DNA of 64,000 nucleotides from assembly GCF_005048155.1 (NCBI RefSeq), contig NZ_SUMB01000011.1:62001-126000 (forward strand). The letters are read 5' to 3'. Numbering within the stretch: position 1 is the first letter of the stretch; each line of letters opens with the position of its first letter. This document shows positions 22,199 to 29,890 of the stretch, piece after piece. Source of the DNA: Streptomyces piniterrae (GTDB taxonomy: Bacteria; Actinomycetota; Actinomycetes; Streptomycetales; Streptomycetaceae). The notes under the pieces were generated by a model that ran no database searches, had not been told where the DNA came from, and saw nothing but the letters and a program-made list of their open reading frames with translations. Made by a program: the position numbers and the translations under genes.

Positions 22199-23563
22199 AT
22201 GACCGAGAGCCCCGCACTTCCCGCCCTGTGGCCCGCCCCCCTCGCCCCCGGGGCCGTCGATGCAACCGTGACGGTGCCCGGCTCGAAATCGGTCACCAAC
22301 CGCGGCCTGGTCCTGGCCGCCCTGTCCTCCGAGCCCGGCTGGCTGCGCCGCCCGCTGCGCTCCCGCGACACGCTCCTGATGGCCGAGGCCCTGCGCACCA
22401 TGGGCGTCGGCATCGAGGAGACCGCCTCCTCCAGCTCCGCCGGCGCGGTGGGGCAGGCCGGCGGCGGCGAGGCCTGGCGGGTGATCCCGGCGGGGCTGCA
22501 CGGCCCGGCCACCGTCGACGTCGGCAACGCCGGCACGGTCATGCGCTTCCTCCCGCCGGTCGCGGCGCTCGCCGACGGCCCGATCCGCTTCGACGGCGAC
22601 CCGCGCTCCTACGAGCGCCCGCTCGGCGGCGTCATCGAGGCGCTGCGCGCACTCGGCGCCCGCATCGACGACGACGGCCGCGGCTCGCTCCCGATGACGG
22701 TGCACGGCGGCGGCGCCCTCGACGGCGGCCCGGTCGAGATCGACGCCTCCTCGTCCTCCCAGTTCGTCAGCGCCCTGCTGCTGTCCGCACCGCGCTTCAA
22801 CCAGGGCGTGGAGGTACGGCACGTCGGCGCGGCGCTGCCGTCGATGCCGCACATCCGGATGACCGTCGACATGCTGCGCAGCGTCGGCGCCCAGGTGGAC
22901 ACCCCCGAGGCGGGCGGCGAGCCGAACGTCTGGCGGGTCACCCCCGGCGCCCTCCTGGGCCGCGACCTGATCGTCGAGCCCGACCTGTCCAACGCCCAGC
23001 CGTTCCTGGCCGCGGCGCTGGTCACCGGCGGCAAGGTCACCATCCCGGACTGGCCCGAGCACACCACGCAGCCCGGTGACGCGCTGCGCGAGATCTTCAC
23101 CACCATGGGCGGTTCCTGCGAGCTGACCGACCAGGGCCTGACCTTCACCGGCAGCGGCCGCATCCACGGCATCGACGTCGACCTCGGCGAGGTCGGCGAG
23201 CTGACCCCGGGCATCGCCGCCGTCGCCGCCCTGGCCGACTCCCCCTCCACCCTGCGCGGCGTCGCCCATCTGCGGCTCCACGAGACCGACCGGCTGGCCG
23301 CGCTCACCAAGGAGCTCAACGAGCTCGGCGGCGACGTCACCGAAACGGCGGACGGGCTGCACATCCGGCCGCGCGCGCTGCACGGCGGTGTCTTCCACAC
23401 CTACGACGACCACCGGCTGGCCACCGCCGCCGCGATCATCGGCCTCGCCGTCGAGGGCGTCGAGGTGGAGAACGTCGCCACCACCGGGAAGACGCTGCCC
23501 GACTTCCCCGCGATGTGGACGGACATGCTCGACCCGGCGGCCGCCCCCGCCCGGAGAGTCTGA
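22199..23563 (+). CDS. aroA: 3-phosphoshikimate 1-carboxyvinyltransferase (EPSP synthase)
   Basis: Condenses shikimate-3-phosphate with PEP in the shikimate pathway. 454 aa with VPGSKSVTNRGLVLAALS, GNAGTVMRFLPPVAAL, SSSSQFVSALLLSAPRF, LHETDRLAAL and TYDDHRLATAAA, all classical EPSPS motifs. AAGG sits just upstream of the ATG. An in-operon rsgA gene starts 13 bp after the stop. The aroA-rsgA pair is conserved in actinobacteria. Confidence 0.95.
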   Translation: MTESPALPALWPAPLAPGAVDATVTVPGSKSVTNRGLVLAALSSEPGWLRRPLRSRDTLLMAEALRTMGVGIEETASSSSAGAVGQAGGGEAWRVIPAGLHGPATVDVGNAGTVMRFLPPVAALADGPIRFDGDPRSYERPLGGVIEALRALGARIDDDGRGSLPMTVHGGGALDGGPVEIDASSSSQFVSALLLSAPRFNQGVEVRHVGAALPSMPHIRMTVDMLRSVGAQVDTPEAGGEPNVWRVTPGALLGRDLIVEPDLSNAQPFLAAALVTGGKVTIPDWPEHTTQPGDALREIFTTMGGSCELTDQGLTFTGSGRIHGIDVDLGEVGELTPGIAAVAALADSPSTLRGVAHLRLHETDRLAALTKELNELGGDVTETADGLHIRPRALHGGVFHTYDDHRLATAAAIIGLAVEGVEVENVATTGKTLPDFPAMWTDMLDPAAAPARRV

Positions 23564-23575
23564 GGGCCGGCCGCC

Positions 23576-24583
23576 ATGCGCCGCTACGGCAAGAACCCCG
23601 ACGAGGACGACATCCGTGTCCGCCCCAACCCCAAGGGCAACCGCCCCCGGACCAACATCCGCCCCAAGCACGAGGACGCCGGCGCCGGCCTGGTCCTGAC
23701 CGTCGACCGCGGCCGCCTGACCTGCCTGGTCGACGGCCGCACGGTCACCGCGATGAAGGCCCGCGAACTGGGCCGCAAGAGCGCGGTCGTCGGCGACCGG
23801 GTCGCCGTCGTCGGCGATCTGACCGGCGCCAAGGACACCCTCGCCCGGATAGTCCGGGTGGAGCCGCGCACCTCGACACTGCGCCGTACGGCCGACGATG
23901 ACGACCCGTTCGAACGGGTCGTGGTCGCCAACGCCGACCAGCTCGCCATCGTCACCGCGCTCGCCGACCCCGAGCCGCGTCCGCGCCTGATCGACCGCTG
24001 TCTGGTCGCCGCCTACGACGCCGGGCTGGACCCGCTGCTCGTCCTGACCAAGTCCGATCTGGCGTCCGCCGACGCCCTGTTGGAGTCCTACGGCGCGCTG
24101 GGCGTCCCCTATGTCGTCACCAACCGAGACGAACTGGCCGACGGCAGCGCCGCCGAGCGGGTACGGGAACAGCTGACGGGCCGTATGACGGCGTTCGTCG
24201 GGCACTCCGGTGTGGGCAAGACGACCCTGGTCAACGCCCTGGTCCCGGAACGCCGACGGGCAACCGGGCATGTCAACGCGGTCACCGGCCGCGGCCGCCA
24301 CACCACGACCTCGGCGCTGGCCCTGCCCCTTCCCGGTGACTCGGGCTGGGTCATCGACACCCCGGGCGTACGGTCCTTCGGGCTGCACCACGTCGATCCG
24401 TCGCGGGTGATCCACGCCTTCCCCGACCTCGAACCGGGCACCGCCGACTGCCCGCGCGCCTGCAGCCACGACGAACCCGACTGCGCCCTGGACGCGTGGG
24501 TGGCCGACGGCCACGCCGACCCCGCGCGCCTGTACTCGCTGCGCCGGCTGCTGGCGACCCGGGAGCGACGCGAGGGCGACTGA
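23576..24583 (+). CDS. rsgA: Ribosome small-subunit-dependent GTPase A
   Basis: Late 30S maturation GTPase. 335 aa: N-terminal OB fold (about 40-110), circularly permuted GTPase with G4 (LTKSDL) before G1 (GHSGVGKTTLVNAL) and G3 (IDTPGVRSFG), and a C-terminal zinc motif (DCPRACSHDEPDCALD). The first 35 residues are basic and disordered (RVRPNPKGNRPRTNIRPK), likely rRNA-contacting. Closely linked to aroA (12 bp apart). Confidence 0.93.
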   Translation: MRRYGKNPDEDDIRVRPNPKGNRPRTNIRPKHEDAGAGLVLTVDRGRLTCLVDGRTVTAMKARELGRKSAVVGDRVAVVGDLTGAKDTLARIVRVEPRTSTLRRTADDDDPFERVVVANADQLAIVTALADPEPRPRLIDRCLVAAYDAGLDPLLVLTKSDLASADALLESYGALGVPYVVTNRDELADGSAAERVREQLTGRMTAFVGHSGVGKTTLVNALVPERRRATGHVNAVTGRGRHTTTSALALPLPGDSGWVIDTPGVRSFGLHHVDPSRVIHAFPDLEPGTADCPRACSHDEPDCALDAWVADGHADPARLYSLRRLLATRERREGD

Positions 24584-24655
24584 CCGCCGTAATCCGCTGC
24601 CGTCCGTCCGAGGTAACTGCATAATCACACCAAGGCTGGCGAAGCGGTCACCGAA

Positions 24656-24682
24656 CCCGCGTCGCCGGGACGGGGACGCGGG
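24656..24682 (+). promoter_or_regulatory. Hairpin in the leader of the SMR exporter gene
   Basis: 8-bp perfect stem CCCGCGTC / GACGCGGG with an 11-nt loop, ending about 15 bp before the start codon and abutting the SD region (GGAGG). It could control ribosome access. I could not fit it to a known guanidine riboswitch class. Confidence 0.4.
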
Positions 24683-24697
24683 CGGAGGCAATGCGAT

Positions 24698-25027
24698 ATG
24701 GCGATGGCGTGGTTCCTGGTCGTCGTGGCCGGGCTCCTGGAGACCGGCTTCGCGGTCTGCCTCAAGCTCTCGCACGGCTTCACCCGGCTCTTCCCCACCA
24801 TCGCCTTCGCCGCCTTCGCCCTCGGCAGCTTCGGCCTGCTGACGCTCTCGCTGCGCCGGCTCGACGTCGGCCCGGCCTACGCGGTCTGGACCGGCATCGG
24901 CGCGGCCGGCACTGCGATCTACGGCATGGTCTTCCTGGGCGATGTGGTCTCCACCCTGAAGCTGGTCTCCATCACCCTGGTCATCGTCGGCATCATCGGC
25001 CTCCAGCTCTCGGGCTCGGCACAGTGA
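24698..25027 (+). CDS. Small multidrug resistance family exporter (SugE/Gdx-like)
   Basis: 109 aa, four membrane spans, with the membrane-embedded Glu in the first helix (GLLETGFAVCLK; Glu16 region) that couples proton and substrate transport. GPAYAVWTGIGAAGTAIYG is the hallmark of the family. SugE/Gdx members export guanidinium or quaternary ammonium compounds. A convergent TetR regulator gene lies 22 bp downstream on the other strand. The start at 24698 is preceded by GGAGG. Confidence 0.85.
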   Translation: MAMAWFLVVVAGLLETGFAVCLKLSHGFTRLFPTIAFAAFALGSFGLLTLSLRRLDVGPAYAVWTGIGAAGTAIYGMVFLGDVVSTLKLVSITLVIVGIIGLQLSGSAQ

Positions 25028-25049
25028 ACGCACGCTGGGGGGGGCATCC

Positions 25050-25793
25050 TCAGGACCCGTCAGCCCGCCGCTCCGGTACACCCCGTGACGCCCTGACGGC
25101 TGCGGGATCCCCGGCCGCCTCTCCCCCGCCCGGCAGTCGGGCGAACGCGCCCCGTACGAGCCGCGACACCGCCTCCGCCTCGGGTACGGGTGCCGCCGGT
25201 CCTGCCGGGGCGACCACGCAGGACAGGGTCAGCCGCGCCGCGGTCTCGCAGGCGGCGCCGAGCGCGGGCAGCTCCTCCTCGGGCCAGCCCGGCTCCAGGG
25301 CCGCCACCGCCCGGTCGCAGAACCGGCCGACCAGCTCGGCCGGCCCCGGCAGCGGCCTCTCACCGGACGACTCGGCGCGCTGTCCGGGCACTCCCGTACG
25401 CGCGGCCCGTACGGGAGCCGGTTCCGCCACGGGAGGAGCCGGCAGCCGGTCGCTCCAGCAGCCCGTCAGCGCGGCCCTGACCAGGGGGTTGGCGCGCGCC
25501 GTACGCAGCGTCCAGGCGGCCGCGGCCACCACCCTGCCGGCCGCGTCGTCCCGTGGCCCGGCGGCCGCGGCGCCCTCCTGGGCCAGCAGCCGGTCGACGC
25601 CCGCCAGGTAGTTGTCGGTCTCCCGGCGTACGAGGGCGCGGGCCAGCCCCTCCTTGCTGCCGAACTCGTTGTAGAGGGTCTGGCGGGACACGCCGGCCGC
25701 GGTCGCGACGTCGACCATCCGGACGGCCGCCCAGGCCCGCGTCGTCAGCGCCGTCATGGCGGCATCCAGCAGGGATTCACGCGCTGCGGGCAT
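25050..25793 (-). CDS. TetR-family transcriptional regulator
   Basis: 247 aa from the ATG at 25793, selected for GGGAGG 6 bp upstream; in-frame starts further upstream lack an SD. The N-terminal helix-turn-helix (SLLDAAMTAL, VDVATAAGVSRQTLYNEFGS) is typical. The C-terminal ligand domain is Ala/Pro-rich and not assignable. It may regulate the convergent SMR exporter or the divergent hisN side; a dyad lies in the hisN promoter region. Confidence 0.85.
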   Translation of the reverse strand: MPAARESLLDAAMTALTTRAWAAVRMVDVATAAGVSRQTLYNEFGSKEGLARALVRRETDNYLAGVDRLLAQEGAAAAGPRDDAAGRVVAAAAWTLRTARANPLVRAALTGCWSDRLPAPPVAEPAPVRAARTGVPGQRAESSGERPLPGPAELVGRFCDRAVAALEPGWPEEELPALGAACETAARLTLSCVVAPAGPAAPVPEAEAVSRLVRGAFARLPGGGEAAGDPAAVRASRGVPERRADGS

Positions 25794-25960
25794 CCGTCGC
25801 CTCCCGGGCCGCCGGCCCATGTGGCCGGAGTGCGCACAGAATTGACGCGGCGCCATGCACTGTCAAGGGTCGCCGCACGACCGGCCCGGGAGGCCTCGCA
25901 CACCGGGCCCGCGGGTGTCACACGTCCGGCCGGGCATGGCCATGTGGCTCCCGCGTATAC

Positions 25961-25972
25961 CAGTAGATACTG
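25961..25972. promoter_or_regulatory. Dyad overlapping the likely hisN promoter
   Basis: CAGTA-GA-TACTG inverted repeat includes TAGATACT (a -10-like element) 8-16 bp before the hisN ATG. The message would be nearly leaderless. It is a candidate operator, possibly for the divergent TetR regulator. Confidence 0.4.
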
Positions 25973-25979
25973 TTCGCAC

Positions 25980-26783
25980 ATGCCCGACTATCACGATGAT
26001 CTTCGCCTCGGCCATGTCCTCGCGGACGCCGCGGACGCCGCGACCATGGACCGGTTCAAGGCGCTCGACCTCAAGGTCGAGACCAAACCGGACATGACAC
26101 CGGTCAGCGAGGCGGACAAGGCCGCGGAGGAGCTCATCCGCGGCCACCTCCAGCGCGCCCGGCCACGGGACGCGGTGCTCGGCGAGGAGTTCGGCAGCGA
26201 GGGCGCCGGCCCGCGCCGCTGGGTCATCGACCCGATCGACGGCACGAAGAACTATGTCCGCGGGGTTCCGGTCTGGGCGACGCTGATCGCGCTGATGGAG
26301 CGCGGCGAGGGCGGTGACCGCCCGGTGGTCGGCATCGTCTCCGCGCCGGCCCTCAACCGCCGCTGGTGGGCCGCCGAGGGTCTGGGCGCCTTCACCGGGC
26401 GCAGCCTGACCTCCGCGTCGCGGCTGCAGGTCTCGAAGGTCGGCCGCATCCAGGACGCGTCGTTCGCGTACTCCTCGCTGACCGGCTGGGAGGAGCGCGG
26501 CAAGCTGCCCGGCTTCCTCGATCTGACCCGGGACTGCTGGCGCACCCGCGGCTACGGGGACTTCTGGCCGTACATGATGATCGCCGAGGGGTCGGTGGAC
26601 ATCTGCGCGGAGCCGGAGCTGTCGCTGTGGGACATGGCGGCCTGCGCGGTCGTCGTCCAGGAGGCGGGCGGGCAGTTCACCGGCCTCGACGGCAAGCCGG
26701 GCCCGCACAGCGGCAACGCGGCGGCGTCCAACGGGCTGCTGCACGAGGATCTGCTGAGCTACGTGGGCGACGCGCGGCACTGA
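25980..26783 (+). CDS. hisN: Histidinol-phosphatase, inositol-monophosphatase family
   Basis: 267 aa with IMPase signatures: Glu in LGEEFG, WVIDPIDGTKNYVRG (metal-binding DPIDGT) and LSLWDMAACAVVVQEAGG. In Streptomyces this family member adjacent to aroA/rsgA is annotated as HisN, hydrolysing histidinol phosphate to histidinol in histidine synthesis. Without structural context, inositol or fructose-bisphosphate substrates cannot be excluded. The start is at 25980 with no SD and a -10-like element just upstream. Confidence 0.85.
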   Translation: MPDYHDDLRLGHVLADAADAATMDRFKALDLKVETKPDMTPVSEADKAAEELIRGHLQRARPRDAVLGEEFGSEGAGPRRWVIDPIDGTKNYVRGVPVWATLIALMERGEGGDRPVVGIVSAPALNRRWWAAEGLGAFTGRSLTSASRLQVSKVGRIQDASFAYSSLTGWEERGKLPGFLDLTRDCWRTRGYGDFWPYMMIAEGSVDICAEPELSLWDMAACAVVVQEAGGQFTGLDGKPGPHSGNAAASNGLLHEDLLSYVGDARH

Positions 26784-26870
26784 CCCGCGAAGGACCGGGC
26801 GCGCGGACCCGGCCATTGATGGCGCCTTCCTGACGGACCGGCGCCCGCCCCCTTGTTGCGATGGCGCAGG

Positions 26871-26922
26871 CATGTGAACATGAGAATCCGCCAGTTTGTG
26901 AACTTGTGAATTCATTCGCAAG
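26871..26922. promoter_or_regulatory. Cluster of dyads upstream of the CBS gene
   Basis: Within 52 bp: CATGT-GA-ACATG (26871-26882), AGTT-TGTG-AACT, and an imperfect 20-bp palindrome CTTGTGAAT/ATTCGCAAG (26903-26922). TGTGAA occurs three times. The block is AT-rich relative to its surroundings and precedes the SD (AAGGAGGT), so it is a likely promoter/operator region. Confidence 0.5.
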
Positions 26923-26952
26923 GCACATCCACGAAGGAGGTGGCTCCACTCC

Positions 26953-27360
26953 ATGCCCATGTACGTCCGCGACGCCATGAGCACGGTGGTCCTCACCATC
27001 GGGCCCGCTCACACCCTCCGCCAAGCGGCCGAACTGATGTCGGCGCGCCGCGTCGGCTCGGCCGTCGTCCTCGACAGTGACACCAGCGGCATCGGCATCC
27101 TCACCGAACGCGACATCCTCAATTCGCTCGGCGCGGGCGAGAATCCCGACCGGGAGACCGCCCAGGCCCACACCACCTCCGACGTGGTCTTCGCCGCTCC
27201 GGACTGGACCCTGGACGAGGCCGCGGACGCCATGGTGCGCGGCAATTTCCGCCATCTCATCGTGCTGGACGACCGCGAACCCCTGGGCATCGTCTCGGTC
27301 CGCGACATCCTCCGCTGCTGGTCACACGTGCTGGAGCGGGCCGGCGCCATACCGGCCTGA
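26953..27360 (+). CDS. Two-CBS-domain protein
   Basis: 135 aa consisting of two CBS motifs (about 5-60 and 70-130: MSARRVGSAVVLDSDT, GIGILTERDIL; FRHLIVLDDREPLGIVSVRD). CBS pairs bind adenosyl ligands. A near-perfect SD AAGGAGGT precedes the ATG. It stands alone, with a strong terminator behind. Cytoplasmic; the partner is unknown. Confidence 0.87.
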   Translation: MPMYVRDAMSTVVLTIGPAHTLRQAAELMSARRVGSAVVLDSDTSGIGILTERDILNSLGAGENPDRETAQAHTTSDVVFAAPDWTLDEAADAMVRGNFRHLIVLDDREPLGIVSVRDILRCWSHVLERAGAIPA

Positions 27361-27389
27361 GCCACACCAGCCCCACGCCCCCAAGCACG

Positions 27390-27426
27390 CGAAGAGGCCG
27401 GAGCCCCATGGCGTCCGGCCTCTTCG
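27390..27426. terminator. Bidirectional terminator between the CBS gene and catA
   Basis: 13-bp perfect stem CGAAGAGGCCGGA / TCCGGCCTCTTCG, 11-nt loop, followed by TTTG on the plus strand. Serves the convergent CBS gene and catalase gene. Confidence 0.85.
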
Positions 27427-27507
27427 TTTGTACGGCAAGCGGCGCTTGAGCAACCCCCACGACGAGCAACCCCCTCCGCGAGAGCGGCGGCGGTTCAGCC
27501 GCGAAGG

Positions 27508-28971
27508 CTAGCCGCGCAGGGCCTGGACCGCGGCTTCGAGCCGCTTGCCGTAGTCCGCATCCGCCTTGCGGAAGTTCTCGATCGCGCGCTCGGCGATGTC
27601 GTCGCGGGAGACCTTGGCGATGAATCCCGCCAGGTTGCCGATCAGGCGCTCCTTCTCGTCCTCGGACATCAGCCGGTAGAGGTTGCCGGCCTGGACGAAG
27701 TCGTCGTCCTCGGCGTGCGAGGGGGCGGCCTGGTCGCCGGTCCGGCCGGTCACGGGGGCCGGCTGCCACAGCGGCCGGCCGGTCTGGGCGGGGCCGCCGA
27801 AGCTGTTCGGCTCGTAGTTCTTCGCGCCCTTGTGGCGGCCGTCGTAGAGGAGGCCGTCGCGGCCGTGGGTGCGCGCCTCGGTGGCGTGCGGGCGGTTCAC
27901 CGGGAGGTGGTCGGCGTTGATGCCGACGCGGTAGCGGTGGGCGTCGCCGTAGGCGAAGAGGCGGCCCTGGAGCATCTTGTCGGGGGACGGGCCGATGCCG
28001 GGCACGAAGTGGTGCGGGGAGAAGATGGACTGCTCGACCTCGGCGAAGATGTTCTCCGGGTTGCGGTTGAGCTCCAGCTTGCCGATCTCGATCGGCGGGT
28101 AGTCCTCGTGCGGCCAGACCTTGGTGAGGTCGAACGGGTTGAAGCGGTAGCCGGCCGCGTCGTCCGCGGGCATGATCTGCACCTGCACGGTCCAGGTCGG
28201 GAAGTCGCCGCGCTCGATGGCCTCGCGCAGGTCGCGCTGGTGGCTGTCGGGGTCTTCACCGGCGAGCTTGTTGGCCTCTTCCTGGGTGAGGTTCTTGATG
28301 CCCTGGTCGGTCTTGAAGTGGTACTTGACCCAGAAGACCTCGCCCGCGGCGTTGTTCCACTGGAAGGTGTGGGAGCCGTAGCCGTTGAGGTGGCGGTACG
28401 AGGCCGGGATGCCGCGGTCGCCGAACAGCCAGGTCACCTGGTGGGTGGACTCGGGCGAGAGGCCCCAGAAGTCCCAGACGTTGTCGGCCTCTTGGGAGCC
28501 GGTGTACGGGTCGCGCTTCTGGGTGTGGATGAAGTCGGGGAACTTGATGGCGTCCTTGATGAAGAAGACGGGGGTGTTGTTCCCGACGAGGTCGTAATTC
28601 CCCTCCTCCGTGTAGAACTTCAGCGCGAAGCCCCGCGGGTCGCGCACCGCGTCGGCGGCGCCGAGGTTGCCCGCGACGGTGGAGAAGCGCAGGAAGGTCT
28701 CGGTCTGCTTGCCGATCTCCGAGAGGAAGTCGGCGCGGGTGTACCGGGTGACGTCCGCGGTCACGGTGAAGGTGCCGTACGCGCCGGCCCCGCGGGCGTG
28801 CACGATGCGCTCCGGGATGCGCTCGCGGTTGAAGTGCGCGAGCTTCTCGATCAGCAGCTGGTCCTGGATCAGCCCGGGGCCGCCGATGCCGGCCGACTCG
28901 CTGTTCTGGTTGTCCGCGACCGGAGCGCCGGCCTCTGTGGTCAGCGGTCCGGTGGTGCTCTCTACCGACAC
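27508..28971 (-). CDS. catA: Monofunctional heme catalase
   Basis: 487 aa small-subunit (clade 3-like) catalase. Active-site His in IVHARGAGAYGTF, Asn in GNNTPVFFIKD, and heme-ligand Tyr in RLFAYGDAHRYR are present. It starts at a GTG (28971) with AGGAGG 5 bp upstream. Divergent from a Fur-family regulator with a 7-1-7 Fur/Per-type operator between, the arrangement of CatA/CatR in Streptomyces, induced by hydrogen peroxide. Confidence 0.95.
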   Translation of the reverse strand: MSVESTTGPLTTEAGAPVADNQNSESAGIGGPGLIQDQLLIEKLAHFNRERIPERIVHARGAGAYGTFTVTADVTRYTRADFLSEIGKQTETFLRFSTVAGNLGAADAVRDPRGFALKFYTEEGNYDLVGNNTPVFFIKDAIKFPDFIHTQKRDPYTGSQEADNVWDFWGLSPESTHQVTWLFGDRGIPASYRHLNGYGSHTFQWNNAAGEVFWVKYHFKTDQGIKNLTQEEANKLAGEDPDSHQRDLREAIERGDFPTWTVQVQIMPADDAAGYRFNPFDLTKVWPHEDYPPIEIGKLELNRNPENIFAEVEQSIFSPHHFVPGIGPSPDKMLQGRLFAYGDAHRYRVGINADHLPVNRPHATEARTHGRDGLLYDGRHKGAKNYEPNSFGGPAQTGRPLWQPAPVTGRTGDQAAPSHAEDDDFVQAGNLYRLMSEDEKERLIGNLAGFIAKVSRDDIAERAIENFRKADADYGKRLEAAVQALRG

Positions 28972-29027
28972 GTGCGCCTCCTGAAGTCTTGATCCCTGCC
29001 CTGGCTTGCGCCGAACTCGATCCTACA

Positions 29028-29042
29028 TTGGACATTGTCTAA
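29028..29042. promoter_or_regulatory. Fur/Per-type operator between catA and catR
   Basis: TTGGACA-T-TGTCTAA is a 7-1-7 inverted repeat (6 of 7 positions match), the geometry bound by Fur-family proteins. It is 57 bp upstream of the catA start. Confidence 0.75.
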
Positions 29043-29128
29043 GTCACGAAGAAGCCGAAACTCGTACTCGATCCGGTGATGGATCGGTCGCTGCTACCCT
29101 GGCTGTATCTGACTGATAGGTGAATGGC

Positions 29129-29548
29129 ATGAGTGACCTGCTTGAACGGCTCCGGGGACGCGGCTGGCGGCTGACCGCACAGCGACGCGTCGTCGCCGAG
29201 GTCCTCGACGGGGACCACGTCCACTACACCGCCGACGAGGTGCACGCCCGAGCCGCCGACCGGCTCCCCGAGATCTCCCGCGCCACCGTCTACAACACCC
29301 TTGGCGAGCTGGTGTCGCTCGGCGAGGTGATCGAGGTGAGCACGGACGGCCGGGCGAAGCGTTACGACCCCAACGCCCACCACGACCACCAGCACCTCGT
29401 CTGCTCACGGTGCGGCACGATCCGCGATGTGCACGTCCAGGGCGACCCGCTCTCCGCGCTGCCCGAACCGGAGCGCTACGGCTTCCAGGTCTCCGAGGTC
29501 ACCGTGACCTACCGGGGCATCTGCCCCCACTGCAGCGACGCCTCCTGA
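29129..29548 (+). CDS. catR: Fur-family peroxide-responsive repressor CatR
   Basis: 139 aa. Winged helix (LTAQRRVVAEVL, ISRATVYNTLGELVSLGEV) and metal sites (DPNAHHDHQHLVCSRCG; C-terminal CPHC) mark it as Fur/PerR. A GTG at 29120 is an alternative start, but the ATG at 29129 has AGG better spaced. In S. coelicolor CatR represses catA until oxidised by peroxide. Divergence from catA with a shared operator supports that role. Confidence 0.88.
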   Translation: MSDLLERLRGRGWRLTAQRRVVAEVLDGDHVHYTADEVHARAADRLPEISRATVYNTLGELVSLGEVIEVSTDGRAKRYDPNAHHDHQHLVCSRCGTIRDVHVQGDPLSALPEPERYGFQVSEVTVTYRGICPHCSDAS

Positions 29549-29593
29549 CGCGCCGGGGCCGGCCCCTCCCGGGTCGCCCTCGCCCCCCCACAC

Positions 29594-29623
29594 CGAGCCC
29601 GCGCCCTCGTGGCGGCGGGCTCG
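29594..29623 (+). terminator. Terminator after catR
   Basis: CGAGCCCGC / GCGGGCTCG, 9-bp stem with a 12-nt loop, followed by TTCGT, 45 bp after the catR stop. Confidence 0.7.
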
Positions 29624-29673
29624 TTCGTGTGCCCGCACACCCCTGCGGCGCGCGGACACGAACCCAGACACGA

Positions 29674-29706
29674 CGAAGGCCCGGATCCAGTGGATCCGGG
29701 CCTTCG
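29674..29706 (-). terminator. Terminator of initiator tRNA copy 1
   Basis: Near-perfect 16-bp inverted repeat CGAAGGCCCGGATCCA with its complement. It is located immediately 3' of the minus-strand tRNA. The identical element recurs at 31910-31942 behind the second tRNA. Confidence 0.85.
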
Positions 29707-29714
29707 CCTCTGAG

Positions 29715-29788
29715 TAGCGGGGACAGGATTTGAACCTGCGACCTCTGGGTTATGAGCCCAGCGAGCTACCGAGCTGCTCCACCCCGCG
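29715..29788 (-). tRNA. tRNA-fMet (CAU anticodon), copy 1
   Basis: 74-nt cloverleaf on the minus strand: acceptor CGCGGGG/CCCCGCT with unpaired C1-U72, D arm AGCTCGGTAGCT, anticodon stem CTGGG/CCCAG around loop CTCATAA, and T arm with GGTTCAAATCC. The C1 mismatch and three consecutive G-C pairs in the anticodon stem identify the initiator. No encoded CCA. Identical to copy 2. Confidence 0.95.
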
Positions 29789-29890
29789 TCGTTGTGGCTC
29801 AACTCTAACCCCAGGCCGACGACCAGCGCAAATCCCTTCCTGGCGCCCAGTCCCGGCCCCGGGGACCCGGCCCTGGGCACCAGGGGCGCA

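Noticed and set aside
24595..24697. Possible guanidine riboswitch before the SMR exporter
   Set aside because: Landmarks of guanidine-I (ACGGG... and CCGAGAG core), -II (paired ACGR hairpins) and -III are not present together; only one GC hairpin is clear.
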